A stretch of 64,000 nt of DNA from Knufia peltigerae (taxonomy: Eukaryota > Ascomycota > Eurotiomycetes > Chaetothyriales > Trichomeriaceae): positions 62,001 to 126,000 of the forward strand of contig JAPDRN010000064.1 in the NCBI GenBank assembly GCA_030247855.1. Reading direction: 5' to 3'. The notes beneath the pieces were generated by a model. The model was not told the origin of the DNA. It was given only the letters and a program-made list of their open reading frames with translations, and ran no database searches. The position numbers were made by a program, and so were the translations under genes. Below are positions 44,316 to 54,909 of the stretch, one piece after another (position 1 is the stretch's first letter; every line of letters begins with the position of its first letter).

Positions 44316-46338
44316 CTTCGTTGGATTAGAGTGTTTGTTCGAGGAAACGAGTGGCTAAGGTCAACGACCTTGGAAATCAGAACGAGCTCAAAAAGAGTGG
44401 ATGATTGAAAAATCAATCGAAGTTTGGGATGGAGTGGTTGTCGAGCTGGAAAAGACACCAGACGCACAAGGAGGGACGGCCAGTAGTACTTATTATGTCG
44501 GCGCCAGTGGTGGAACAGGGTGATGATTGGCATCCTGGCAGCGGATATGGCCCAGGCAGCCACGAGGGCGGCCTCACACCTTGGAGAAGCGTCAAAACCG
44601 TAAGCTAATTTCACCAAGCGACGCCTTAGCTCGGTGGGATTCTGTAAAAGGAGTCGAGCCTCATGGAGCATTAGCTCGGCTGGAGTACCCGACCGATCTC
44701 TAATGTGGATAGGTAGTATCTCGAAGTTGCGGAGTGGCACAAGTCAGCTGTCATGCACCCGGATGCTTGTGTAGTCCGCAGATTTGAGGTCAAACGCAGT
44801 AAATGGTCATCTCGCAAGAACTGACAGCTGAACAACGGCTGTTGGGTTTTCCCCATTTCTTCGAGAGCATATTTTCTGGCAGACATCAGACGTGATATCC
44901 GAACTCAGAAATTGTCTGCAGGACAGATGTCAGCGTTAGTCGACCCGAAACATGGGGATTTCAGGCCCAATGTGGCAGCAACAACAACCCAACCGTGATT
45001 GCCTCGAATCCCTCAATCCTGTAAGCTATTATTTCACATCCCTGGTGTAGGTAAAATGATCACCTCCATCGGGCGCCTCTAACTCGCGCAGTCAAGGTTA
45101 CACGACCTTTACCACACGAAAAATAGCGCGTCCCAGGGGTAGGGGGGATTACAGTACAAGGAAGTGGGGTCATTGCACATTTTGTGCGCTATACCACAAC
45201 AGGCAAGCATTCGGCCAATAGTAATTGTGGAATGTGTTTGAGGCTGTTGCTTTCCACCCTTTTTCGATCATGGTCCAATTTGAGGAAAACACTCGCTGGT
45301 TTCTTGACTCAGCCAACAAGCAGGACTTGCGATTCGGGCCAAGCGCCTAGCAGGGGAAAGCCACAGGTTTGCCCATTACCAGAAGGACAAATCGCAACCA
45401 CGTTCCGTGGACGCCCAACTATGCCACTGTAGGTCAATATTGCCGTCAACACGGAGTCAAGTAATACTACGGCTTGGCAGTACCTCGGGAACGCTCGTGA
45501 ATATTGTGCCTACAGAGACGAGTGAACAGTGAACGCTGTGCCAATAATGAACATCGAGTTCTGCCGGCGTTCAGAGTCTTCCTGTCGACGCCGCTCCTCC
45601 TTGTTACAAAGTTTCCTCCGCGAATAATGGCATCGAAATCGGATGTGTCAAAGCCATCCTAGACAATCATTACGACATAACGGCATTATGCTGGAAAGGT
45701 GTACAGTAGTCGACGTGCATAGCTTTGGCCTGGATCAGGGGCGGGGGGGAAATTGGCTGCTGAAGCCATTGCGGGCACTACTGGACCTGAGACGAGCAGG
45801 CTCGTCAACTAGGCCCGGGCATCCCGCCCTTACCTGGGAATCAGGGGCACTAACGGTGTAGCTACAAGATCAGCAAGACGAAAGCAAATGCAATTCCACC
45901 TTTGAAAAGAATCTAAGTGATATAACCGCCAGCGCCTGTGCTTGGAGCAGCGAAAATTTAAAGCATGGCTGACAGAATTGACGGCCAGCTTCCGGGTTTC
46001 TGGTCCCCTGGTCCCTGGGTTTCTCCCTCAAAGCCTCGTATCCGTTTTAGGCATAGTTCACGAACATAAGGCTGACTGGATGAACCAATGAAATGGCACC
46101 TATCATCATTTTTCTTACCATCCAATTTCCGACGAAACTGTCCCCGACCAGCAGTTTGTTCGGTTATGGCGTCCTGGTAAAACGCCCTCTTTCAGGTCTA
46201 GATCTCTCAGAATTGGTTTTCTAAGATTAGGACAACGTTCCAAATCGACCAACCCTGAGCGCCATACTCCGCGCTCGCTAGCGATTACGCGAACAATTGA
46301 ATCTCCCCGTCGCGAGCAGATCACTGTGATAACAGCGC
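44316..46338. promoter_or_regulatory. Divergent intergenic region, 2 kb
   Basis: Lies between the secreted-protein gene (-) and the methyltransferase (+). Small ORFs on both strands are unsupported. I see no RNA gene or repeat of note. Confidence 0.45.
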
Positions 46339-47408
46339 ATGTTGGGCAACCAGCCTCCTTTACCGGAGCCCGACAGTGATGAGGGACATGCATTGCTCCA
46401 TGGTAGGTTGCGACCCAATGACGATGCCTACGTCTCCTTCTTGTTTCATTTCCAACAAAATGATTAGTGCACGATCTCCCTCAGCTATACCAAAAGCCCA
46501 CAGCAGCTGCTTTGTTGCAAGCATTGAGTCTACTGTCTTTTGAACCGCCGTCATTTTCAGCACAGAATGCCAGCGGACGCTACAAGGTCGGGGAACAAGG
46601 TGTCCCGGGCTACTTGACTTCCATTGTCTCCTCAAGTCTCCGTTGGATCGAAGACGACGATGTGAAAGACTCGATATGGACAGCTGCAAGCGCTCGACTT
46701 AGCGAGCGTGCTGGTAGAAATGCCATGCCCGCGATGACGAGAACATTCGTCATTAATGGCAACCTGTCTATCAGCCTACATGAGCCTTCACTGACAGAGG
46801 ATAACCTTGGCCTGAAGACATGGACCTCCTCACTTTTACTGGCTCAACGGCTGGCAGAATGTCGCCAGCATGTCCAGGAGGCCTGTACACGAGTCCTGGA
46901 GTTGGGTTCTGGTACAGGACTTGTTGGCATCGCAGCTGCCTGCATATGGAGTACAGATGTTCTTCTGACCGACTTGCCGGAAATTGTGGCGAATCTGCAG
47001 CAAAATTTACTACAGAACCAGAATCTGATTTCTAGACACCATGGCAACGTTCAGGCCCGGTCATTAGACTGGAATGACGAAACAGATTTACCAGCGCATG
47101 AATCAGAGAAGTATAGGGCCATCCTGGCCGCTGATCCTATCTACTCGCCAGAACATCCCAAATTGCTCGTTGCTACGGTCCGCAGGTGGATCAATTGGGA
47201 TCAAAATGCCAGGTTCATTGTCGAACTTCCACTGCGAGACCGATATGATGGCGAGAGAAAAGACCTCAGAAAACATCTGCGTGAGAACGGCTTCGGCCTC
47301 GTAGTCGAAGGAACGGATACTGGATACGACGATTGGCAAGGGCGTGATGGAAATCTGGCAGAGGTCAAATGTTGGTGGAGCATATGGAAGCCACTCGTGA
47401 ATCTTTAG
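46339..47408 (+). CDS. METTL21/EFM2-type lysine methyltransferase
   Basis: Two exons, 46339-46402 and 46468-47408, with a 65-nt intron (GTAGGT...GATTAG), give 334 residues. Exon 1 (MLGNQPPLPEPDSDEG) is my assignment: the long second exon has no ATG at its start, and this short exon restores a frame into VHDLPQLYQKP, typical of the family N terminus. Motif I is VLELGSGTGLVGIAAA, then LLTDLPEIVANLQQNL and the AADPIYSPEHPKLL post-motif of protein lysine methyltransferases (Methyltransf_16). Yeast Efm2 methylates translation elongation factors. Fungal relatives have been annotated as Rrg1-like. The exact substrate is unknown. Confidence 0.86.
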
Positions 47409-47784
47409 CTCTGTTTTGAGTAGACAAAGGCGCATCACTGCCTCTTGGACCAACAGAGGAAGTCGTCATCTAAAAGTGATTTGTCCCTATACCGACATTG
47501 CCTGATTCAAGATCCCAGCTTCCAGATTGTGTCAAACCGCATTTCAGTTCGTATTATCCATAGTGTGATATTCTTTGGGTATTCATACACATCTATCATC
47601 TGCGTCCTCATCATAATTGATCATATGCAAAACCACTTTACTCCAAACGCCTTGCTGCCCGTGAAAATCTGCAGGCACAATTGGCCCATTTCAGCCCATG
47701 CACTCGAGGTTGCTTCGTTTGCCACGTAGGAGTTGTGACTGAAGTTATATGGAGTAACCGCATTTCTACAGCGTAGTTGGAGAC
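47409..47784. other. Intergenic
   Basis: 376 bp between two convergent 3' ends (methyltransferase and RPB10). AT-rich; nothing is visible. Confidence 0.5.
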
Positions 47785-48194
47785 TTATTGCGCCCTTATT
47801 CTTCGTTCGGCAGGATCGTACCTAATGGACACGGAGTCGTTAGCCAAGGCGCATGCAAGGAAGTCATCATACTGCGTCAGGAGAGACTGTTCAACATACT
47901 GAAGGAGTTTTTCGATCAAGTCGACGTGTGTCATGAGCATGCGTCGACAGCAGTATCTCTTTGCGCCAACTTTGTCCATAGCCTCACTGTTGGTCCGATG
48001 TTAGCTCTATACGCGCGAGGACAAAAAATCCCTGTTAGCCTTACCCATCGGGCACATCTTCTTCGAGAAGCTTCATGTAGCGCTCCCAAATATCAGCGAT
48101 AACCTGAAGACCAGACAGTTAGTCTCCGCTGTCAAACAAAAGATTCACGCCAGACTACCTTCCCACACGAGAAGCATCGAATAGGGATAATCAT
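47785..48194 (-). CDS. RPB10: RNA polymerase I/II/III shared subunit RPB10 (RPABC5)
   Basis: Four small exons (48194-48159, 48103-48045, 47986-47900, 47821-47785) with introns of 55, 58 and 78 nt give 72 residues, close to yeast (70) and human (67). The zinc-binding signature is complete: RCFSCGK at residues 6-12 (Cys7, Cys10) and the paired Cys of RYCCRRM in the third exon. [12 protein letters not shown] follows, matching the family [12 protein letters not shown]. All junctions are GT-AG and phases close; the last intron has a GGCTAAC branch site. RPB10 is essential and stabilises the Rpb3/Rpb11-like assembly platform of all three polymerases. Intron 3 is 78 nt, in frame and stop-free, so ORF-based calling misreads it. 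It is head to head with UTP17. Confidence 0.95.
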
Positions 48195-48480
48195 CTTGAA
48201 GCGCTTTAACTAGCAACTTGAGATAATAGGTCTTCAGAAGTGTTTGTTGTGAGAATGCGAAGGGATTAATGATTGACAAAAATTCCTTGAATCTCCAACG
48301 GCAACTTCATTCTGCCTGCGGAGGCAAGGCTGAACAAGGCTGCATCTTGGCGCAGAAAATGTCGGCAAACTTGCCTGCTTACTTTCATGCGGAGAAAAAA
48401 GTTCTGTCTCGGGAAAGACTTGCACTGAGTTGCGCAGCCCATGTTTATCGTATACCAAGCGGCTCGGCACAGATATTGCC
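48195..48480. promoter_or_regulatory. 286-bp bidirectional promoter RPB10 / UTP17
   Basis: This compact spacer separates divergent starts of a polymerase subunit and a ribosome-biogenesis factor, so both promoters overlap or share elements. I could not pick out a certain RRPE/PAC-type box by eye. Confidence 0.55.
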
Positions 48481-51429
48481 ATGTCCAACATGGCGAAGCG
48501 AGATGCGGTTACTGCCTTTGATGGCACTGGAAACGAAATACCCCATTCTAGCAAGCGACAGAGACAAAAGCACACCCGTGAATCTACGAACCAAAGTGAT
48601 CTCTTGTCGGCAAAGGCAAAGGCACACTCTGCCTCAGCAGTGGCAGAGACACCAAAGAAGTCAGACAAGTCCAATGGGCCCAGTACTGCTGCGAGCATGG
48701 GTATGTACGAGGTCACGCCACAGCTTTCACGGGCAGAGAACGAAAAATCACAATCGTCCCCATCCAAATCAAGATCAGCTGTCGAAGTACGACCTCAAGA
48801 GAAGGAAAACAAGATAAATTCGATCGTTTCTGAAGAAACAAAGAAGAATACCTCGAAGGCATTGGTAACTAAAAGCAAGGACTCCAAAATCGGCAGTGTG
48901 GCAGGCTCGAAATTTCCAAAAGCACAACCTGATAATACGTCGAAATGGCCCCTCTCCCAAGGCTCAGGAGGAATATTCATTGATCAAGATCCGATCTTCA
49001 CGGAAGACAAGCAACATCTGATTCTAGCCACTCATACTGACGTGCGAGTTTACTCCCTGAAAACGTCACTTCTAGTCAGAACTTTTCAAGTCGGGAATAA
49101 ATCTGAAATCACAAGTTGCGCTTTGTCAATGATTGATCCAAAAAAATTATACATCTCAACTGTGAAGGGACTCCTGTCGGTCTGTGATTGGACCAACGGT
49201 ACTTCCATAGCCAAGCACGAAACTGGAAGAGCAGCACGGAAAATCCTACCGATCAATTCCCATGAGGGACAAGAGACGATACTGGCTGTGCATCAGAATG
49301 ACCAGAAATCGGTGTCTGTCGTGGCTTATGCCCTGGATACTACCAGCGCCATCCTGAGTCAGCTTCAACCTATTCTCAAGAAGAACTTTCCAAAATTACC
49401 AGTGTTACAGGCACATGCCCGGGGAAGCATTCTTGTGGCTTGTGCTTTCGACAAGATCCTTGTTGGTCAGTCACAGATTTCCGAGATTGGAACTTTGGAC
49501 CTGAACTATACGTGGAGAGAGATTGTCGTTCCGGGTACAATTACGAGCCTTGATTCGCAAATCAATGTGGGAAAGTCCAAAAGTTCTCGGAAGATGCCGT
49601 TCCTGGACATCGCAGTCGGGTTGGACACCGGCGCTATCATTCATTACGAAGATCTCCTCTTCCGGCTGATTGGGAAGGAGAAGAAGAATTCAAACGAGGA
49701 CATAGTTGGTCGCCGACTACATTGGCACAGGTCGAGCGTCAATACGTTGAAATGGTCTCGAGATCGTAACTATTTGATCTCTGGCGGCAATGAGACCGTG
49801 CTTGTCATCTGGCAACTTGATACCAACCAACAGCAATTCTTGCCTCATCTGTCCACCGCCATCGTGAACCTCTCAATTTCAGCTGCCGGTTCATCCTATG
49901 CATTGCGCATGGCTGATAATTCGGTGATGGTGTTGTCTACTGCTGATCTTCTCCCTTCGACGAACATCTCCGGACTGGCCGTGGGCAATACGCCGAGCCA
50001 ATCGTCTACAACTGTTTTACATCCTACCGTGGATACCCTTTTGCTTGCTGCTATACCGGCAACACCCTTCACCAAAGGTAATCAGCGAGAAAAGAAGTCG
50101 ACACTTCTACAATCGTATGACCTTGAATCAGACACTCAAACAAGCCGTCAAGCCCTGACCAGAAATGTGACGACTGCGGTGAACATGGCGCCTTCAGGAC
50201 AGCCCGTCCAAGAACCAAACGTCACCAACATCGCCGTATCTTTTGATGGCAAGTGGTTGGCGACTGTTGAGGAGTGGCAGCCAAACGAGCAAGACGTGGC
50301 TCCCATGTGGATCGATGCCGATTCTCCAGCTCGTCGTGGAGCGGCTACCGAGACAAGTCTGAGATTGTGGATTATGAACAATGATGACAACAATTGGGAA
50401 ATGGTGACCAGGATCGATGAGCCACATAAACCTGGCCCTCGATCTGTTCTTGGAATCGCCATGAACCCTGCCAGACTCGAGTTGGCAACAATTGGCACTG
50501 ACGCATCGATCTCAATCTGGTCACCTAAGGCTCGACAACGAGATGATGTCTCTGTTAGAGACAGGAAAAACAAACAATTGTATACCTGGACATGCACGAT
50601 GACGATTCCGTGCGAACAAGATGCCTTGGGTAAAGTCGCGACTGCTGTCGCCACCTCTGCCACTTTGGCTTACTCGGACGACGGTTCCGTTCTTGCGGCC
50701 TCATGGTCCTGGCCATCGACGTTAACACGATTTGTCCACTTGATTGATCCTCGGACCGGTAGACTGTGTGCATCGCAACCTGGTCTTTTGCAACAAGGCG
50801 ATGCCAGACTCGCGTTCTGTGGGCGTTACCTCGTTTGTTTATCACAGATGCTTGTGATCCATGATACGCTGACCAGTCAAAATACCACCACTATCGAGCT
50901 GGACCAGAATTATCTTGGTCCGGAATACTCGAGTTCTAGTTACCTCGCCGTCAACAAACTTGACCAAAAAGTCGCAGTCAGTTTGACAAAGACTTCAGCA
51001 CCGAAATCTACGAAACTTGTCATATTCAGTATCATTGCAGGAGACATCAAGCCTTTGTATGAGAGTTCTCTAGCGGGTGGTTTAAAGAGTCTACTCGCCC
51101 TGACGACCCGTCCTGGTTTCTTGATGATCGACGACAGGAATGTGTACAGATCACTGAAGCCTTCGGGCACAAGCGCACTCTCTTCAGTTTTGGGTCAGGC
51201 GGCCGCAGCATCTCAAGAGCCCGACCAAGTCACCAAGAGCCTGGATAGCATTTTTGGAACTGTTGGGTCTTTGGTGGAAAATGAAAAGACAATCAAGGAC
51301 GGCGGTGAGGATAATACCACATCGTCCAGCAGGGATCTCAATGGTGCATTGAGAATTGTCTCATCTGCTCAGGCGCCGAGTCCTGCAGAATTGTTCCAGA
51401 GAGTTTTGACTGTGTTGGCGCAGAGCTGA
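48481..51429 (+). CDS. UTP17: SSU processome t-UTP subunit UTP17 (NAN1/WDR75)
   Basis: Single exon of 982 residues from the ATG at 48481. The open frame continues upstream only to a TTG. The first ~165 residues are Ser/Lys-rich and disordered with nuclear-type basic clusters. WD-repeat propellers follow: IFTEDKQHLILATHTDVRVY, LHWHRSSVNTLKWSRDRNYL and SGGNETVLVIWQLD, then a second propeller with TNIAVSFDGKWLATVEEW and LATIGTDASISIW. A C-terminal helical tail ends PAELFQRVLTVLAQS. The protein belongs to the UTP-A/t-UTP complex, which loads on nascent pre-rRNA and supports Pol I transcription and 18S processing in the nucleolus. It shares a short divergent promoter with RPB10. Confidence 0.93.
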   Translation: MSNMAKRDAVTAFDGTGNEIPHSSKRQRQKHTRESTNQSDLLSAKAKAHSASAVAETPKKSDKSNGPSTAASMGMYEVTPQLSRAENEKSQSSPSKSRSAVEVRPQEKENKINSIVSEETKKNTSKALVTKSKDSKIGSVAGSKFPKAQPDNTSKWPLSQGSGGIFIDQDPIFTEDKQHLILATHTDVRVYSLKTSLLVRTFQVGNKSEITSCALSMIDPKKLYISTVKGLLSVCDWTNGTSIAKHETGRAARKILPINSHEGQETILAVHQNDQKSVSVVAYALDTTSAILSQLQPILKKNFPKLPVLQAHARGSILVACAFDKILVGQSQISEIGTLDLNYTWREIVVPGTITSLDSQINVGKSKSSRKMPFLDIAVGLDTGAIIHYEDLLFRLIGKEKKNSNEDIVGRRLHWHRSSVNTLKWSRDRNYLISGGNETVLVIWQLDTNQQQFLPHLSTAIVNLSISAAGSSYALRMADNSVMVLSTADLLPSTNISGLAVGNTPSQSSTTVLHPTVDTLLLAAIPATPFTKGNQREKKSTLLQSYDLESDTQTSRQALTRNVTTAVNMAPSGQPVQEPNVTNIAVSFDGKWLATVEEWQPNEQDVAPMWIDADSPARRGAATETSLRLWIMNNDDNNWEMVTRIDEPHKPGPRSVLGIAMNPARLELATIGTDASISIWSPKARQRDDVSVRDRKNKQLYTWTCTMTIPCEQDALGKVATAVATSATLAYSDDGSVLAASWSWPSTLTRFVHLIDPRTGRLCASQPGLLQQGDARLAFCGRYLVCLSQMLVIHDTLTSQNTTTIELDQNYLGPEYSSSSYLAVNKLDQKVAVSLTKTSAPKSTKLVIFSIIAGDIKPLYESSLAGGLKSLLALTTRPGFLMIDDRNVYRSLKPSGTSALSSVLGQAAAASQEPDQVTKSLDSIFGTVGSLVENEKTIKDGGEDNTTSSSRDLNGALRIVSSAQAPSPAELFQRVLTVLAQS

Positions 51430-51582
51430 TGGTGGTGGTGATATTGCGTATTGGTGGGGTGATTCATTAGTGATGTATTTTCCCGTCGAGATATGTATGA
51501 ATCAGATTGATATTTTGGTGTGATGGTATATAGCCCCAGGAGGTTGGGCGTCTGGATATAATGCGAGAGAATCATGGTTGTA

Positions 51583-52845
51583 TCATCTCTTTTCGCTGCC
51601 TTTATTCTTCCTGATCAAAACACGGCCCATGTACTTTTTGACTTCTTCACCGCCGTCTTCCGTCCACATGTCTGCAAATTCGGTTACACCGGCGTCCACG
51701 CCCGCTTGAAGGGGTTGTTCCTCCCACAGCCTGATCAACCTCTTTTGCGATCTCATCGCTCTCGGTCCGTTCTCGACCATTGTCCTCGCCATTTCCAGAC
51801 AGGCGTCGTCCAGATCCTCCGGGGTTTCGGTCAGACGATCCACCAGACCCCATCGGGCCGCTGTCGACCCGTCGACGGTCCGACCGAGGTAGACCAACTC
51901 CCTCGTGCGCTGCCACCCGACGATGTTGGCGAGCAAGCGGGCCTGGACGACCGAAGGGATGCCCACCTTGACCTCGGGCATGGCGAACGCGGACCGGCGG
52001 GTGGCGACGCGGAAATCGCAAGACGCGGCGAGTTCGAGGCCGGCACCCAACGTCGCCCCGTCGACTTTTGCCAGAGTCGGGACGGGCATGTCTCGGAGGG
52101 CCTGACAGGCGTCCCGGACCGACGTGATGAATCGACGTGCCTCGAGGGGTGTGGTCAGGGAATACATTTCTCTCAAATCTGCGCCGGCACAAAACTTGGG
52201 AACACCACCGCCACCACCGCCACTGCCACCGCTGCTCCCGTCCGAGGTAGATTCTGTCGACCACCGAGGTGGCGGTGGGCAACCAGTAATCTCGACGAGA
52301 CGTAAATCTCGACGACTGGCCAACTCGGAAAGAATGTTTGTGAGGCCGTTGAGCAAAACAGACCCCAACGAGTTTGCCCGAGTAGGGTTGTTGATTCGTA
52401 CCGTGGCGATCTCGGAATCGCCGTCAGAAGTCTGTCGTCGACGCCAGACGGTGTATTCGATCCTTCCGTTCTGTCCGTCTGTGTCACTGCCACTGTCATC
52501 CCGACGACGAGGTTCATGGGATGATTCGACTTCTTCAAAAGTTTTGAGAAACTCGAGGTTTTCTTGTTTCGTGGTGGTCGTTGTGGTTGTGTCGGCACTC
52601 GTCGTTGTCCTCACATTTTCTCTTCCTGGTGACGACGTATGAAATGTGGCAATGGCGGAATGGTGTCGTTGTAGACCTGTTAGATGGTTCCCAGCACCAC
52701 CACCCGGGAACAATCGATTGGGCTGCAAAGTCCGGGACCTCGTAGACCCCTGGAAAAGTATCCTCGGGTATGCCATCGCCGATGTCGATGTTGACATTGT
52801 CCCCAGCATCCTCCTCGACACGATGGATGAGGTGTTCATGATCAT
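51583..52845 (-). CDS. Enoyl-CoA hydratase/isomerase family, likely mitochondrial
   Basis: Single exon of 420 residues from the ATG at 52845; a further upstream codon is GTG. The first ~80 residues are Arg/Ser/Thr-rich with no acidic run, like a mitochondrial presequence. The crotonase core starts near 128. Both catalytic Glu equivalents are present: Glu271 in GAGLELAASCDF and Glu291 in FAMPEVKVGIPS. The oxyanion-hole segment FCAGADLREMYSL is at about 218-230. Between ITG and FCAGAD, usually a few residues apart, lies a ~25-residue Pro/Ser/Gly insertion containing a Gly run. Length and sequence resemble the AUH/methylglutaconyl-CoA hydratase group, but the substrate is not certain. It is tail to tail with UTP17 (153 bp). 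Confidence 0.9.
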   Translation of the reverse strand: MIMNTSSIVSRRMLGTMSTSTSAMAYPRILFQGSTRSRTLQPNRLFPGGGAGNHLTGLQRHHSAIATFHTSSPGRENVRTTTSADTTTTTTTKQENLEFLKTFEEVESSHEPRRRDDSGSDTDGQNGRIEYTVWRRRQTSDGDSEIATVRINNPTRANSLGSVLLNGLTNILSELASRRDLRLVEITGCPPPPRWSTESTSDGSSGGSGGGGGGVPKFCAGADLREMYSLTTPLEARRFITSVRDACQALRDMPVPTLAKVDGATLGAGLELAASCDFRVATRRSAFAMPEVKVGIPSVVQARLLANIVGWQRTRELVYLGRTVDGSTAARWGLVDRLTETPEDLDDACLEMARTMVENGPRAMRSQKRLIRLWEEQPLQAGVDAGVTEFADMWTEDGGEEVKKYMGRVLIRKNKGSEKR

Positions 52846-53547
52846 GTCCACCGACCAAAGTTTTTTGTCGTCTGTGGACCAGTCACCTTTGACCTTTCGA
52901 CCTCACCTTGGCTTGACTTGGTTGTAGAGAGGTTATACAAGGTGTTAACCGAGGATGGTAGTACGGGTGACTTGCTGTCGTGTCCGGTTCAGACGATGGT
53001 AACAACAGCGAGGCGACGACTAATGCCCTTCAAGAGAAAGGCAAATACTTTTCAAAAGGCGAAAAGAAGAATGAAGCGGGGAATAGAATATCGTTACTCC
53101 CCGTACCTCCCATGGTGTCATGTACATGAGAGTTTCGAAGTTGAGGCTGTACTCGGCATAACCGAGGTGATGAAAACAGGCTCGAATATCCATACCATGT
53201 AGCCGTATCCCGAGTTACCGTCGCGGCCTCGTTCATCCAACTCGCGCAGTCACGAGTACATGATTTCTTTGTTCCTGAGACCATCAGACGATGAATACTT
53301 ACCCGGGTAATCACCCCGTCAGTAGATCAACTATACGTGGTACCGCTCACAAGGGCCTTCTGGATTAAAACAATGCATTTGTCGGGATCGTACAAATAAG
53401 ATGGGCGGACCTCATTCAAGGCTTACTCGAATGAACGCCATTGGGATCAATCAAAACAATACTCCAATGGATAGATACAGCAAAAAGCATCAATTTCCCC
53501 AAACAATACGAATACTAGTTGGTCCTGTAACTCAGATCGAGACTGAC
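52846..53547. other. Intergenic between enoyl-CoA hydratase gene and DSK2
   Basis: 702 bp upstream of the hydratase gene and downstream of DSK2, both on the minus strand. Nothing beyond unsupported short ORFs. Confidence 0.5.
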
Positions 53548-54909
53548 TCAAGGATTACTTAGGAGATACTCAATTGCCCCATTCACACTCCCACCAGTCC
53601 TCCGTAGTGCCTGAATGTTTCGGTCAAAGTCGTAGAAACCCATGTCATTTAATTGCTGAAGTTGTGTGGCATATCGTTCTTCCGGGGGTCTGTTGTCTGG
53701 TGGAGATGCCGGACCACCTCCGCCTCCGAGTCCTCCTCCCCCAAGGAGATCATAAAAGTTCGGAAGAGCTCCTGCATTTCCACCTGCACCCCCACCAAAG
53801 GCTTGCATGAGTTGATTCAATGCTTCTGGATTTGCAGCGAATGGATTCATTGGAGGTGGTGACGTGGTGCCAGTGCCAGTGTTACCACCAGGCTGCTGAC
53901 CAAATAGAGCGGGATTCAGCAGGGCGGCGAACGGATTCTGTTGCTGTTGATTCGGTGTGTTTCCACTTTCGTTTATTGTGCCCGAGGGATTTGTCGATGC
54001 CTGTGTCGATGCATTTGGATTTGGAAATGGGGCTGAGGGCGTAGTGAACAAACTTGCAAATGGATTCGCTCCCATACCGCCTGCACCACCTCCAAAGGCT
54101 GCGAATGGATTCTGCAGTGGATCTGGTTGTTGCTGCTGTCCTTCCTGTCTGTTGGTCTGATCTCCTGCATTCTCCGTAGTGTTGGTCACTCCTGGTGCCG
54201 GAAAGGCCTCTTGACCCCCGCGTCCGAATGGATCCATTCTTGAACCATTCTGAAGCTGCAACATGGCCCGTATGGCTTGTGGATCTGTCATCATTCCCCG
54301 GAAGTAATCCGACTGAAGAATTTGTCGAACGCCAGGAATGGATCGAAGGTGAGGATTCTGGTTGATCATCATGTCAACTACTTGTGGATTGTTCATAGCT
54401 TCTCTCATCATTTGTTGAAAATTGGGGTCCTCGAGTTGACGGATAAAGTCTTCGGGGCTCTGAGGGTTTGTAAACATGCTGGGATTGGGCAGTTGAGCGA
54501 ACCCAGCATATCTCGCTCCTGTGAGGCCAGCTAGAGGGTCATTCCCAGTGCCTGACGCGAGATTCTGTGGTACTCCGGCTGCGGCAGGCGTCCCAGAGGC
54601 AGTGGCCGAACCGGACGATTGGGCAGCCGGGTTCTGTCGTTGATTGCTGGCGGCACTCTTTACCAGGTGCATGGTGTTTCCTTCTTTGACATTGTGTTGT
54701 GACAGAGTGTGGTCATCTTTCAATACCTTGCCGCTGTAGATCAATCGTTGTGCGGAGGCAGGGACATTCGCGTATTCTTCTCCGGCGAGCTTGGTCTTGA
54801 GTTCAATGGTGGTCATGGAGAGGGGGACGGTGACGGTATATTTCTGGCCGCCTGCAGACTTCACATGGAAGGTGACAGTCGCATCTTCAGCACCAGCCGA
54901 GTCGGCCAT
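53548..54909 (-). CDS. DSK2: Ubiquilin-type shuttle DSK2
   Basis: Single exon of 453 residues. An N-terminal ubiquitin-like domain (VTFHVKSAGGQKYTVTVP to GNTMHLVKS, about 11-83) binds the proteasome. An STI1/heat-shock-chaperonin region is at about 155-235 (FIRQLEDPNFQQMMREAMNN, NPHLRSIPGVRQIL). A Gln/Asn/Pro/Gly-rich middle repeats NPFAAF/NPFASLF/NPFAALLNPALF. The C-terminal UBA domain is at about 410-452 (QLQQLNDMGFYDFDRNIQAL), with the MGF loop that binds ubiquitin. It delivers ubiquitinated clients to the proteasome. The leader (minus strand, 54910-55250) is pyrimidine-rich with CTCTCT tracts. Confidence 0.95.
   Translation of the reverse strand: MADSAGAEDATVTFHVKSAGGQKYTVTVPLSMTTIELKTKLAGEEYANVPASAQRLIYSGKVLKDDHTLSQHNVKEGNTMHLVKSAASNQRQNPAAQSSGSATASGTPAAAGVPQNLASGTGNDPLAGLTGARYAGFAQLPNPSMFTNPQSPEDFIRQLEDPNFQQMMREAMNNPQVVDMMINQNPHLRSIPGVRQILQSDYFRGMMTDPQAIRAMLQLQNGSRMDPFGRGGQEAFPAPGVTNTTENAGDQTNRQEGQQQQPDPLQNPFAAFGGGAGGMGANPFASLFTTPSAPFPNPNASTQASTNPSGTINESGNTPNQQQQNPFAALLNPALFGQQPGGNTGTGTTSPPPMNPFAANPEALNQLMQAFGGGAGGNAGALPNFYDLLGGGGLGGGGGPASPPDNRPPEERYATQLQQLNDMGFYDFDRNIQALRRTGGSVNGAIEYLLSNP

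Noticed and set aside
51574..52305. 243-codon plus-strand frame opposite the enoyl-CoA hydratase, and a 211-codon minus frame
   Set aside because: Both are shadows of the hydratase gene caused by GC-rich codons; only the hydratase frame carries family motifs.
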